NCBI RefSeq assembly: GCF_001442805.1
Contig: NZ_CP011131.1
Span: forward strand, 2,790,001-2,854,000
Origin: Lysobacter gummosus
Lineage (GTDB): Bacteria > Pseudomonadota > Gammaproteobacteria > Xanthomonadales > Xanthomonadaceae
DNA length: 64,000 nucleotides
Direction of reading: 5' to 3'
Shown: in pieces, positions 34,373-42,363 of the stretch
Position numbering within the stretch: position 1 is the first letter of the stretch
Layout of the letters: the number at the start of each line of letters is the position of its first letter
The notes under the pieces: model-generated
Told to the model about the DNA's origin: nothing
The model's input: the letters and a program-made list of their open reading frames with translations, nothing else
Database searches by the model: none
Program-made: the position numbers and the translations under genes

Positions 34373-35887
34373 ATGAAAATGCGCTTCAAGCTCGAGGTCC
34401 TGCTGCTCTGCCTGACCGCCGTTGCCGTTACCGGATGCGGCCACCGCCTGGCGGTCGCGCAGGCCAAGACGCCATCGGCGCACATCGTGCCCATTCCTCA
34501 GTCGATGGCGGTAGCGTCCGGCGAGCTGCGGATATCCGCCGCCGCGGTGGATGCGGACGCGGCCGCGGCCAACGCCGGGCGTGCCCTGGACGAATTGCTG
34601 ACCTCGCTGAGCATCGGCGGCAAGGGCCCTGCGGCGACACCGATCCGGCTGCAGCTGATCAATGACCCGGCATTGGGCGAGGAAGGCTATCGGCTGGTGG
34701 TGGACGATGCGATCGATCTAAGCGCGCAGACCGACACCGGCCTGCTGCACGCGGTGCAGAGCCTGCGCCAGTTGTTGCCGGTGAAGCCCCAGGCCGACTA
34801 TCGCCTGCCTCGCGTCGTGATCACCGATGTGCCGGCCTATCGCTGGCGCGGTATTTCCCTGGATGTGGCCCGGAGCTTTCTGCCGGTGGAATACCTGGAG
34901 AAACACATCGATCGCATGGCGCTGTTCAAGTTGAACCGCCTGCACCTGCACCTGACCGACGATCAAGGCTGGCGCATCAAGATCAAGCGTTATCCGAAAC
35001 TGGTCGAGATCGGCGGCGCCAGCGCGGTGAAGGGCGGACGCGCCGGCTATTACACCCAGGCGGAGCTGAAGCATCTGGTCGCCTACGCGCAGGCGCGCGG
35101 CGTCACCATCGTGCCGGAGATCGACATGCCCGGGCATGTGCAGGCCGCGCTGGCTTCGTACAACGAATTGGCCTGCGAGGACGTCAGCAACCTGAGTGCC
35201 TACTCGGGCGTGGAAGTGGGTTTCAGCGTGTTCTGCCTGAAAAAGCCCGAGGTCGTGTATCCCTTCGTGCGCAATGTGCTGGAGGAAGTGGCGGCGATCT
35301 TCCCGTCGGCCGAAATCCATATCGGCGGGGATGAGATCAAGCACCCGCTGTACGCCGATTTCATCGCCCGCATCGCGGCGATGGTGGATGCGATGGGGCG
35401 TACCGCCATCGTCTGGGAGGAGGGCTCGGTGGCCGAGATGAAACCCAACGTGCTGCTGCAACTGTGGAACGACGGCTACGCCATCGATGCGGCGGTCGCC
35501 AAGGGCCATCGATTGATCCTGTCGCCGTGTTCGTATCTGTACATCGACCACGGCAACTACAAAGGCCAGCCCGGCGCCGACTGGTGCCGCGGCGACGGCG
35601 TGCCGCTGAAGCGGGTCTACAGCTTCGATCCGGCGCCGTTCAAGAGCGCGGTGGGTATCGAGGCCGCGCTATGGACGGAGTACGTGCATTCCGACGCCGC
35701 GGCGGACGATCGCCTGTGGCCGCGCCTGGCGGCGGTGGCCGAACTTGCATGGAGCCCGGCCGGGCAGCGCGGCTATGCCGGGTTCGTGCAGCGCATGGGG
35801 GCCTTGCGCCCGCAACTGGATGCGATGGGTATCCACTATCACGCCGAGCCGGATCTGGACTGGGCCGATGCGAAGGATGCGCATTGA
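34373..35887 (+). CDS. GH20 beta-N-acetylhexosaminidase lipoprotein
   Basis: 504 residues from ATG 34373 (34379 also possible). A lipoprotein signal ends in AVTGC. A GH20b domain (about 40-150) precedes the catalytic barrel: YRWRGISLDVARSF, LNRLHLHLTDDQGWRI, VPEIDMPGH and the catalytic Asp-Glu pair (about D320/E321) in HIGGDEIKHP, then WEEG and ALWTEY. It removes terminal GlcNAc or GalNAc, probably from chito-oligosaccharides. It converges on a TonB receptor with a shared terminator. A degenerate copy of its 5' end lies at 39350-39530. Confidence 0.93.
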   Translation: MKMRFKLEVLLLCLTAVAVTGCGHRLAVAQAKTPSAHIVPIPQSMAVASGELRISAAAVDADAAAANAGRALDELLTSLSIGGKGPAATPIRLQLINDPALGEEGYRLVVDDAIDLSAQTDTGLLHAVQSLRQLLPVKPQADYRLPRVVITDVPAYRWRGISLDVARSFLPVEYLEKHIDRMALFKLNRLHLHLTDDQGWRIKIKRYPKLVEIGGASAVKGGRAGYYTQAELKHLVAYAQARGVTIVPEIDMPGHVQAALASYNELACEDVSNLSAYSGVEVGFSVFCLKKPEVVYPFVRNVLEEVAAIFPSAEIHIGGDEIKHPLYADFIARIAAMVDAMGRTAIVWEEGSVAEMKPNVLLQLWNDGYAIDAAVAKGHRLILSPCSYLYIDHGNYKGQPGADWCRGDGVPLKRVYSFDPAPFKSAVGIEAALWTEYVHSDAAADDRLWPRLAAVAELAWSPAGQRGYAGFVQRMGALRPQLDAMGIHYHAEPDLDWADAKDAH

Positions 35888-35906
35888 GCGGGACCTTGGA
35901 ACAGGC

Positions 35907-35937
35907 TGCCCTCGCGTACGCAGGTAGCGCGAGGGCA
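35907..35937. terminator. bidirectional terminator between GH20 and TonB receptor genes
   Basis: Inverted repeat TGCCCTCGCG / CGCGAGGGCA, 10 bp perfect with an 11-base loop, in the 75-bp gap between two convergent genes. No strong T-run. Confidence 0.7.
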
Positions 35938-35962
35938 AGCCGTCAGCGATGCGATGCAGCGA

Positions 35963-38900
35963 TCAGAACTTGTACGTCAAACCCAGATACATGATTCGGC
36001 CGGAGTAGTTGTTGGTCCATAGACGCGCATCGGTGTCGTGGCCCAGGTGCGCCCGCTGCTCCTCCTTGGTCACGTTCAACACCGAACCGCTCACGGTGAA
36101 TCGGTCGGTGAGGTTGTAGGACGCATTGAGATCGAGCTGGGCGTAGGGCTCGGTGTAGATGTTCAGGCCGGTGTGCAGGCCGCCGACCACCTCGCCGCGA
36201 CGGTTGTACGAGGCGCGAACGAGGAACTTCGGGGTCTCGTAGAACACCGTCAGGTTGGCCTGGTTCTTGGCGCTGCCCACCAGCGGCGAGCTGGCGATCT
36301 GCTCGCCGTTGAGTTCCACCGCGGCCAGGTTGGTGTCGTTGTAGGTGTAGTTGGCCTGGAAGCCCAGACCGAAATCGAAGGTGTGCTGCGCATACACCTC
36401 CACGCCCTGCGAGACGCCGTCGCGGCCGTTGGCGGAGGTGCTGTAGTCCTGCACGGTCACCGTTTCCCCGCCGATGGTCACCGGCGTGTCCTGCACCACG
36501 GGCACGACGAAGTTCTTCACGTTCTTGCGGAACAAGCCCAGACCCAGGACCGAGCCGGGACGGAAGTACCACTCCACGCCGATGTCGAATTGCGTCGCCT
36601 CATACGGGTCCAGCGCCTTGTTGCTGCCGTTGCCTCGCCAGCCCAGATCGCTGCCGCCGGCGGCCGAGCGGTCGTTGCTGTATTCCGGGCTGTAGTAATT
36701 CAATGCGCCGGGATAGGCGATGTCGGTGAAGGCCGATCGCGCGATGACCTTGGAAGCCGCGCCGCGCAGCACGATGTTTTCCGTCAGGTCCCAGGCGATA
36801 TTGAAGCTGGGCAGGTAGTCGGTGTAACTCTTGTCCAGCGTGTTGAGGGCGAAGGTCTTGGATCTGGCCAGCGCCTCGGGCAATCTCACGAAGCCGCTTT
36901 CGCAGGTATAGCCGCCATTGGAACCCAACAGCGCGCCCGCGGCGGGGTCGGTGCACGCCATCGGATTGCCGCCGGCGTTGTCGGCGAAATAATCCGTGAA
37001 GCGCTCGACCGCATCGGTCGATGCCGCGCTCTGCTTGGTCTTGACCACGCGCACGCCGAAGTTGCCGCGCAGGCGCTGGGTGCGGAAATTGGCCTGGAAA
37101 TAGCCGCCCGTGGATTGCTCATCGACGTCGTAGACGAAATCCGGTTCGCGCCGGCTTTGCATTCCACCGTAGCGGCCGTTGAGATAGTCGATGTAGGCCG
37201 GGAAGTCGATCCCGGGGAAGACATTGGCGTTGAAGCCGCCGGCGAGATTGCCGATCGGGCTGGACAGGAAAAAGTCCGGGCGCGCGATCCCCGCGGTCGA
37301 ATCGCAGCCGGCCTGATAGCGCTTGCTGTAATCGCCCGGGTCCGCGCCCTGGCATACCCAGTAGGTGTTGCCGGTGTTGCGATGGACCGCGGCGTCGGTG
37401 AACTTGGCGCCGAACTGCACCGATTCGAGCCAGCCGCTCAGGAACGTCTTGGTGGCGTCGATCTGGAAATGATCCTGCGAGATGCTGGTTTCCTTCCACG
37501 ACGAGTCGGTGGAACCGGTATCGATCTCGGCGATGCCGGCCATCAGCTGGTTCTGCAGATTCGACGCGAACCTCATCGACGGCGTGCCGCTCAGATCCCA
37601 CGCGCTGTAGGTATTGCCGGCTTCCCATACGCCGTTGACGTTGCGGCGCGGCTTGGCCGACATGCGAAAGCTCATCGAAGGCCCGCCGTCGGACCAGGTC
37701 CGTCCCGCCTTGGCCGAGATGTGCAGCAGGTCGGTGGCCTGCCATTCCATCTCGAAGCCGGCGGTCTGCGACAGCGCCTTTTCGCGGCTGTAGCCGCCGG
37801 TCAGTTGCGGCGTCGGTATGGTGCAGTCGTCCGAGCCCCAGCCGCCGCCGGGCTTGCCTTGCGCTGCGGCTTCGGCATCGCTGCAGGGGTAGACCTTGCC
37901 CGCGAGTTTTGCGTACTCAGCGGCGGTGACGACCGTACCGCTGCGATCCAGGGTGAATCCGTTGAGCAGCCGGCCCGATGCCCAGTTGCCGTCGGAGTTG
38001 AAACGGGCCAGGTTCCACTCGGGAATCTTCAGGGTATTGAGCGTGTAGTTGCCTTGCAGCTCGAAACGGAAGTAGTTGGCCGTCAGCGTCAGGTTGTCCG
38101 CCGGCTTGAATTGATAGGTCAGCTGCAGGCCCTTGCGCTCGCGCTCTTCCTCGCGCACGCCGAAATTGACCGAGGTCGGCAGGAAGAAACCCGAGTACCG
38201 GTTGCCGTTCTGGTCGTTGATGGCCGAGCCTTGTCCCCACCAGTTGCCGATGCTCGGGTCGAGAGGACGGCCGTTGGCGTCGGTCACCGGATTCGTGGCG
38301 ACGCCGTTTACCTTGTCGGTGTACCAGTTCCAGTCCTCGGTGCTGACTTCCATGCTGCGGTTGGTGCGCTTCTGCTGAGTCGCACCGATCAGGAAACCGA
38401 AGCGGCTGTCGTCGCTGTGCCAGGAGTACATGGCCGACAACTGCGGATCGGTGGTCTTGCTGGTGTCGGAATACGTGCCTTCCAGCGTGACGAAGCCGGT
38501 ATTGGATTCCATCTCCAGCGGGCGCCGGGTACGCAGGATCACGGTGCCGCCGATGCCGCCTTCGTCGATGCGCGCTTCCGGCGTCTTGAACAGTTCCGCG
38601 CCGGAGAGCATGTTCGCCGGCAGCAGCGTGTAGTTGAACGAGCGCGTGGCCTCGTCGTTGGTTTCGGAGGAGGCGACGTAGTTGCCGTTCAACTGGGTCA
38701 GGGTGAGGTCCGGAGCCAGGCCGCGGACGCTCACGCTCTTGCCTTCGCCGCCGCTGCGGGTGATCACCACGCCCGGCACGCGCTGCAGCGCATCGGCCAC
38801 GTTCTTGTCCGGGAACTTGCTGACGTCCTCGGCGGTGATGACTTCGACCACCGCGTTCGCGTTGCGTTTTTGGTCCAGGCTTTTTTCGATCGAATAGCGA

Positions 38901-39061
38901 AAGCCGGTGACCACGACCTTGTCGAGATCGGTGGCCCGCCCGGAGGCATCGGCGGTGGCCGGAGCGGGCTGGGTGTTCTGGGATTGAGCGTGTACGCAGA
39001 CCGGTACGTAGAGCGCCGCGCACAGCGCCGCGGCCAAGGTGTTGCGAGCGTGGACTTTCAT
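35963..39061 (-). CDS. TonB-dependent outer-membrane receptor (Xanthomonas/Caulobacter type)
   Basis: 1032 residues. Signal peptide (LAAALCAALYVPVCVHAQ), a TonB-box-like LDKVVVTG, a plug domain (SIEKSLDQKRNANAVVEVIT, KFPDKNVADALQRVPGVVI, VRGLAPDLTLTQLNG) and a large beta-barrel ending LGLTYKF. The plug wording fits the large receptor group common in Xanthomonas and Caulobacter that often takes up glycans. With GH20 opposite and a GH20 remnant upstream, GlcNAc oligomers are the likely ligand (inference). The start at 39061 has GGGGGT about 8 nt upstream and avoids an upstream ATG before the signal peptide. Two palindromes lie upstream. Confidence 0.93.
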   Translation of the reverse strand: MKVHARNTLAAALCAALYVPVCVHAQSQNTQPAPATADASGRATDLDKVVVTGFRYSIEKSLDQKRNANAVVEVITAEDVSKFPDKNVADALQRVPGVVITRSGGEGKSVSVRGLAPDLTLTQLNGNYVASSETNDEATRSFNYTLLPANMLSGAELFKTPEARIDEGGIGGTVILRTRRPLEMESNTGFVTLEGTYSDTSKTTDPQLSAMYSWHSDDSRFGFLIGATQQKRTNRSMEVSTEDWNWYTDKVNGVATNPVTDANGRPLDPSIGNWWGQGSAINDQNGNRYSGFFLPTSVNFGVREEERERKGLQLTYQFKPADNLTLTANYFRFELQGNYTLNTLKIPEWNLARFNSDGNWASGRLLNGFTLDRSGTVVTAAEYAKLAGKVYPCSDAEAAAQGKPGGGWGSDDCTIPTPQLTGGYSREKALSQTAGFEMEWQATDLLHISAKAGRTWSDGGPSMSFRMSAKPRRNVNGVWEAGNTYSAWDLSGTPSMRFASNLQNQLMAGIAEIDTGSTDSSWKETSISQDHFQIDATKTFLSGWLESVQFGAKFTDAAVHRNTGNTYWVCQGADPGDYSKRYQAGCDSTAGIARPDFFLSSPIGNLAGGFNANVFPGIDFPAYIDYLNGRYGGMQSRREPDFVYDVDEQSTGGYFQANFRTQRLRGNFGVRVVKTKQSAASTDAVERFTDYFADNAGGNPMACTDPAAGALLGSNGGYTCESGFVRLPEALARSKTFALNTLDKSYTDYLPSFNIAWDLTENIVLRGAASKVIARSAFTDIAYPGALNYYSPEYSNDRSAAGGSDLGWRGNGSNKALDPYEATQFDIGVEWYFRPGSVLGLGLFRKNVKNFVVPVVQDTPVTIGGETVTVQDYSTSANGRDGVSQGVEVYAQHTFDFGLGFQANYTYNDTNLAAVELNGEQIASSPLVGSAKNQANLTVFYETPKFLVRASYNRRGEVVGGLHTGLNIYTEPYAQLDLNASYNLTDRFTVSGSVLNVTKEEQRAHLGHDTDARLWTNNYSGRIMYLGLTYKF

Positions 39062-39115
39062 TGAATTACCCCCGGAGTTGCCCCTGTGACTGGTGTCTTG
39101 CGCGAGCGACAGCAC

Positions 39116-39129
39116 TTAGATCGATCTAA
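39116..39129. promoter_or_regulatory. palindromic operator candidate 1 upstream of TonB receptor
   Basis: Perfect 14-bp palindrome TTAGATCGATCTAA with a central CG, 55 bp upstream of the receptor start. LacI-family operators commonly have this symmetry with a central CG. No LacI gene is in the window. Confidence 0.65.
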
Positions 39130-39183
39130 ACAAGGTGTAGACGTGTGGGGTTCTGACTTGCCTCGATCCGCATAAGAAAGCGA

Positions 39184-39197
39184 TTGGATCGATCTAA
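39184..39197. promoter_or_regulatory. palindromic operator candidate 2 upstream of TonB receptor
   Basis: TTGGATCGATCTAA, 13 of 14 bases equal to the first site. The two centres are 68 bp apart, about 6.5 helical turns. Confidence 0.6.
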
Positions 39198-39349
39198 GTA
39201 TCGCCAGAAGCCGGGGCCTGACGCATGCGGCGGCGCAGCAAGGGCGGTGCTTTGCGAACCGGGTCACCCTTTGCACTGCCGCATTGGAATGGGCGCCACG
39301 GTTTCCGGGATGGGTGGCTCAGACGAAGGGCGCGGGGTGCATGGCTCAC

Positions 39350-39530
39350 GCACCACGCGGCAGATATCCGCGGCTCGCCGGAAGCGGCTTCCATCGACGG
39401 GAATGGCACGAAATGCGGGCGGCGCCGCAGCGCCCTTGCGCGATCGCAGCACGGCGGCGGTCGCATCCGGCGACTGCGGACAGATGGATCAGCAGGACTT
39501 CGAGCTTGAAGGGCGCTTCAGCCGGGCACG
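39350..39530 (-). pseudogene. decayed 5' fragment of a GH20 hexosaminidase gene
   Basis: On the minus strand the translation gives FKLEVLL-x3-LSAVAGC in one frame and then HFVPFPSMEAASGEPRISAA in another. These match FKLEVLLLCLTAVAVTGC and HIVPIPQSMAVASGELRISAA of the GH20 protein at 34373-35887. The DNA aligns with one frameshifting deletion, a lost triplet and a 6-base gap at the lipobox, then similarity ends at about codon 60. No catalytic part remains. It lies divergent from the TonB receptor, beyond its two operator palindromes. Nothing else is seen between 39198 and 39546. Confidence 0.75.
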
Positions 39531-39546
39531 CAGCCCGCATCCGTCC

Positions 39547-39756
39547 CTAAGGTCGCTTGGACTTGGTCCAGCGCGTCGCTGCGGTTTGGCCTTGCTCAGT
39601 GACTTGCCACCGCTGTCCTGCGCGAGCGACCAGCCCTTTGTGTTCCAGGCTGCGCATTGCAGTGTCGGTCAGCGCTTCGCGTTCCCACTTGAACAGCGGT
39701 TGACGCTTCAACAGGATCAGGAACGCGGCACGCTCAAGGGCAGACAGTTCGTGCAT
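39547..39756 (-). CDS. small winged-helix-like protein
   Basis: 69 residues from ATG 39756 (MHELSALERAAFLILL). The pattern of three helices and a KGLVARAGQRWQVTEQGQTAA wing resembles a small MarR/PadR-like winged helix. It starts 5 bp after the YkgJ stop codon, so the two are co-transcribed. The function is unknown. The longer in-frame start at 39891 would overlap YkgJ and adds no domain. Confidence 0.6.
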   Translation of the reverse strand: MHELSALERAAFLILLKRQPLFKWEREALTDTAMRSLEHKGLVARAGQRWQVTEQGQTAATRWTKSKRP

Positions 39757-39761
39757 GCCGG

Positions 39762-40115
39762 TCAGACCAGCACTTGCCGTGTTTGCCTGAGGAAGGCATG
39801 GATCTCTTGTTCGGTTCGCGTATCGATCATGTACACCGGGCGCTGTCCGTTGGGGCACAGCAGCTGCGGCGTCGTGCCGAATAGCCGGCAAATGAGCGGC
39901 CGCTCGTTGTAGACCTCACAGCCATGGCTGCCCAGATGCGGGCAGCTCAATTCGGCCAGGGCAGCGTCATGCTCGGCTTCGCTCTTGACCGGCAGGCGTG
40001 CCATTTCTTCCGACGATGCGGTGACCGGGCCGCAACAGTCATGGCAACCCACGATGCAGGTGAACGATGGAATTCGCCGGCGCAGCTCGTCGATTTTTCG
40101 ATTGTTGCGCGTCAA
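39762..40115 (-). CDS. YkgJ-family cysteine-cluster protein
   Basis: 117 residues. The family pattern of metal-binding cysteines is visible: CIVGCHDCC near residue 19, then CPHLGSHGC and YNERPLICRLFG. YkgJ proteins are thought to bind zinc or an iron-sulphur cluster; their role is unknown. The start is a TTG at 40115, supported by GGGAGAG 3-5 nt upstream; no in-frame ATG exists before the first cysteine. It is followed by the small winged-helix-like gene. Its upstream region holds the operator-like dyad A. Confidence 0.82.
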   Translation of the reverse strand: MTRNNRKIDELRRRIPSFTCIVGCHDCCGPVTASSEEMARLPVKSEAEHDAALAELSCPHLGSHGCEVYNERPLICRLFGTTPQLLCPNGQRPVYMIDTRTEQEIHAFLRQTRQVLV

Positions 40116-40237
40116 CGCTCTCTCCCGGAACGAGCGGTTACCACGGGCGCTTTGCAGTCGCCGGCCTCGTACTCATTCATGCAGGTCCAAAACGACGGCC
40201 ACCGCCACTGGCGGCGACTTCGCCTGTTAAGCCAAAT

Positions 40238-40287
40238 GATGTTGAAAATCTATCAATAGATGTCTTGAGCATCAATATAGGGATGTT
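40238..40287 (+). promoter_or_regulatory. operator-like dyad A
   Basis: Contains TATCAATAGATGT (40251-40263), six bases, then CATCAATATAG (40270-40280), flanked by GATGTT on each side. The core GATGTCTTGAGCATC is an interrupted palindrome GATG-N7-CATC. The same core and flanks recur in B and C. Confidence 0.6.
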
Positions 40288-40393
40288 AACCGTGATGCAG
40301 GGCGGCTGTTTAACCGTATGGCCGAGGCGGCGGGCAGGGCGTGTCCCCGTGGCGCCGGTCTTGGTAGCGGCTATAAGGTTCAAGACATGCAAA

Positions 40394-40431
40394 TTGATGT
40401 TTTATCCATCTATTGATACCCTTATAACATC
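40394..40431 (-). promoter_or_regulatory. operator-like dyad B
   Basis: On the minus strand this reads GATGTT, nine bases, TATCAATAGATG, seven bases, then CATCAA, and aligns with dyad A over 38 bp without gaps. The core on the plus strand is GATGTTTTATCCATC. It lies 48 bp before the hypothetical gene at 40479. Confidence 0.6.
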
Positions 40432-40478
40432 TCCAACCTGTCCCAAAGCACTTGGGGCATGTACGACAGGTGCATCAG

Positions 40479-41264
40479 ATGACGGCGGCCTCCCAATCAG
40501 CCCCTCGCAACCGCGTTGCAGCTCCCGCGCCGGCGAGTCCTAATCCTGACCGTATCGCTTTCCTCGGCGCGGCCGATGGCGAGACCGGCGCCGGAGAACC
40601 GATTGTGGTGCAGGCGTTGTGCTGGCCGACCGTTCCGGAGGCCTGGATCGGGCTCAATCAGGCGTGGCGGACCTTGCGAATAGGGCGAGGCAATCCTAGT
40701 CCGTATACCCCCGTTGCCGCGGGCACCTCTTCATGGATCAGGCAATGCGCCCCTCAGCTGGCGGAGCCTTTCCAGGGTACCGCCGCGGCGGAGGAAAGCT
40801 CGGTCGCCGCGCTGTTGGCCAGAACGCCGGTGCAGATCGCGGTTTCGATCCATGGCCTGGGACGCTCTTCGGGCGCGACAAGCCCGCGCACGTTGTCGAA
40901 TTGCCTGGTTGCCTACGACCGGTATCTGCGCGGTCCATTGCGCCGCGCATGCACGATGCTGGTATGCCGCAGCCAGTCCGCGGAAACGGATCGGCTGTAT
41001 CTGAAGGATCTCGACCAGTGCCGCGCGCAAATGGCCGGAGCGACATGGCTGCGCGACATGCAATTGCAGGCATGGACGGACCCAGTCGAGCCGCTGCCCC
41101 TGGAATTGGCGCAATTGGCCGCCGCTTCGGTGATGCGCCATGTACTCGCCGATGGCGACCGCGATCCGGTGTTCGATGCGGTATCCACCAAGCTGACGAA
41201 CGATCCCTTTCCGCGCGGTTGGGTGGCGAAGACAGGCCGTTCTTCGTCGCGAAAGCGCGGTTGA
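40479..41264 (+). CDS. hypothetical protein
   Basis: 261 residues, not recognised. It starts at ATG 40479 (MTAASQSAPRN) with AGGTG about 6 nt upstream. A disordered Ala/Pro-rich N-terminus is followed by a globular part with VQIAVSIHGLGRSS and an ACTMLVCRSQSAETDRLYLKD segment. No signal peptide or membrane helix. Dyad B lies directly upstream, so it is a likely target of the same regulator as the YkgJ gene and the XRE gene. Confidence 0.6.
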   Translation: MTAASQSAPRNRVAAPAPASPNPDRIAFLGAADGETGAGEPIVVQALCWPTVPEAWIGLNQAWRTLRIGRGNPSPYTPVAAGTSSWIRQCAPQLAEPFQGTAAAEESSVAALLARTPVQIAVSIHGLGRSSGATSPRTLSNCLVAYDRYLRGPLRRACTMLVCRSQSAETDRLYLKDLDQCRAQMAGATWLRDMQLQAWTDPVEPLPLELAQLAAASVMRHVLADGDRDPVFDAVSTKLTNDPFPRGWVAKTGRSSSRKRG

Positions 41265-41359
41265 GCGGCAAATCGTTCTCGGTATTCCACGGATGGAGCC
41301 GATTGATGCGATCGCGCCGGAGCCTTGGCGCTTGAGTTGGAACCTGTGAGGTGATGAGT

Positions 41360-41566
41360 ATGGCGACCGATGCTGACATCGACGAAATCAAGCGGATGTG
41401 CGCGGTGGTGTTTTGCGAGCTGCAGGACATTCGCCGCCGCTTGGATATCGAGCCGGCCGGCGGCCGGGACGAGGAGGCCTGTCGAGAGACGATGGAAGCC
41501 TCGTTGAAACTGCTCGACCGGCGAATGCAAAGCCTGGCCAAAGACAGATCCGGCTACGACCTGTAG
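41360..41566 (+). CDS. small hypothetical protein
   Basis: 68 residues from ATG 41360, 6 nt after GAGGTG; two starts just upstream (41351, 41354) are possible. It is helical and charged (ADIDEIKRMCAVVFCELQDI, then ETMEASLKLLDRRMQSLAKD), with heptad spacing that suggests a coiled coil. No family recognised. It lies 95 bp after the previous hypothetical gene on the same strand. Confidence 0.5.
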   Translation: MATDADIDEIKRMCAVVFCELQDIRRRLDIEPAGGRDEEACRETMEASLKLLDRRMQSLAKDRSGYDL

Positions 41567-41637
41567 CCGGTAACGCGAGTGAACGATTGCGGCATGTCTG
41601 TGCACGCGCTGTTCCTGCCGCATGCGGGGTCCTGAGC

Positions 41638-42306
41638 ATGGGCGTGCAACTGCCGGGCTGGGTGTGGGGCGGGGCGGGGGCGCTGGCGGCGGTGGCCGGC
41701 ATGGTCAATGCGGTGGGTTTTCTGGGCTTCGAGCACCAGGCCGTGACCCACATGACGGGAACCTCGACGTTGTTGGCGACCACCGTGGTTCACGGCGATG
41801 TCCGGGCGGTGCGGCAGTTGCTCGGCATCATCGCGGCCTTCGTCGTCGGCGCCGTATTGAGCGGGATGATCATCCAGGACAGCACGCTGCGTCTGGGACG
41901 CCGTTATGGCGTCACTTTGACGATCGAGTCGTTGATGCTGTTCGCGACCGTTCCGCTGTTCCGTTACCAGCCGTGGCTGGGGGCGGTGATGGCGGCGATG
42001 GCGTGCGGATTGCAAAATGCCATGGCGACCACCTTCAGCGGCGCGCTCGTGCGCACCACGCATCTGACCGGGATGTTCACCGATTTGGGCATCGGCTTGG
42101 GCCATGCGTTGCGGCGGATGCCCTTGCCGCGGCGGCGCCTGATGCTGAGCGCATTGATCGTCTGCTGCTTTCTTGCCGGCAGCGCGGTCGGGGCGTTCTT
42201 GTTCCTGCGTATTGGATATGCCGCGCTGTACGTGCCCGCGACCCTGACCGGACTGGTCGGCGTCAGCTATGCGATCTATCGCCATTGGCGCCCATTGCCG
42301 CGTTGA
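41638..42306 (+). CDS. DUF1275 (YoaK) membrane protein
   Basis: 222 residues with about six membrane helices. Family features: WGGAGALAAVAGMVNAVGFL, the conserved HMTGTSTLLATTV segment, MACGLQNAMATTFSGALVRTTHLTGMFTDLG, and a final helix ending YRHWRPLPR. The role of DUF1275 proteins is unknown; a transporter function is suspected. The ATG at 41638 has only a weak ribosome-binding site. It converges on the SulP transporter gene with 57 bp between them. Confidence 0.85.
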   Translation: MGVQLPGWVWGGAGALAAVAGMVNAVGFLGFEHQAVTHMTGTSTLLATTVVHGDVRAVRQLLGIIAAFVVGAVLSGMIIQDSTLRLGRRYGVTLTIESLMLFATVPLFRYQPWLGAVMAAMACGLQNAMATTFSGALVRTTHLTGMFTDLGIGLGHALRRMPLPRRRLMLSALIVCCFLAGSAVGAFLFLRIGYAALYVPATLTGLVGVSYAIYRHWRPLPR

Positions 42307-42363
42307 CGGTGCGGGGCCTCGCATCGAACCCGGCGCCTGGGTGACAGCTGCGCAGGAGTTCGC

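Larger units (their letters stand above)
40116..40478. promoter_or_regulatory. AT-rich divergent control region with two operator-like dyads
   Basis: 363 bp without a gene, clearly richer in A/T than its neighbours, between the YkgJ gene (minus) and a hypothetical gene (plus). Dyad A lies at 40238-40287 and dyad B at 40394-40431 in opposite orientation. TTATAA at about 40422 could be part of a -10 box for the plus-strand gene. Confidence 0.6.

Noticed and set aside
36038..39064. Open frame of about 1000 codons on the plus strand
   Set aside because: Antisense to the TonB-dependent receptor, whose signal peptide, plug and barrel are clear.
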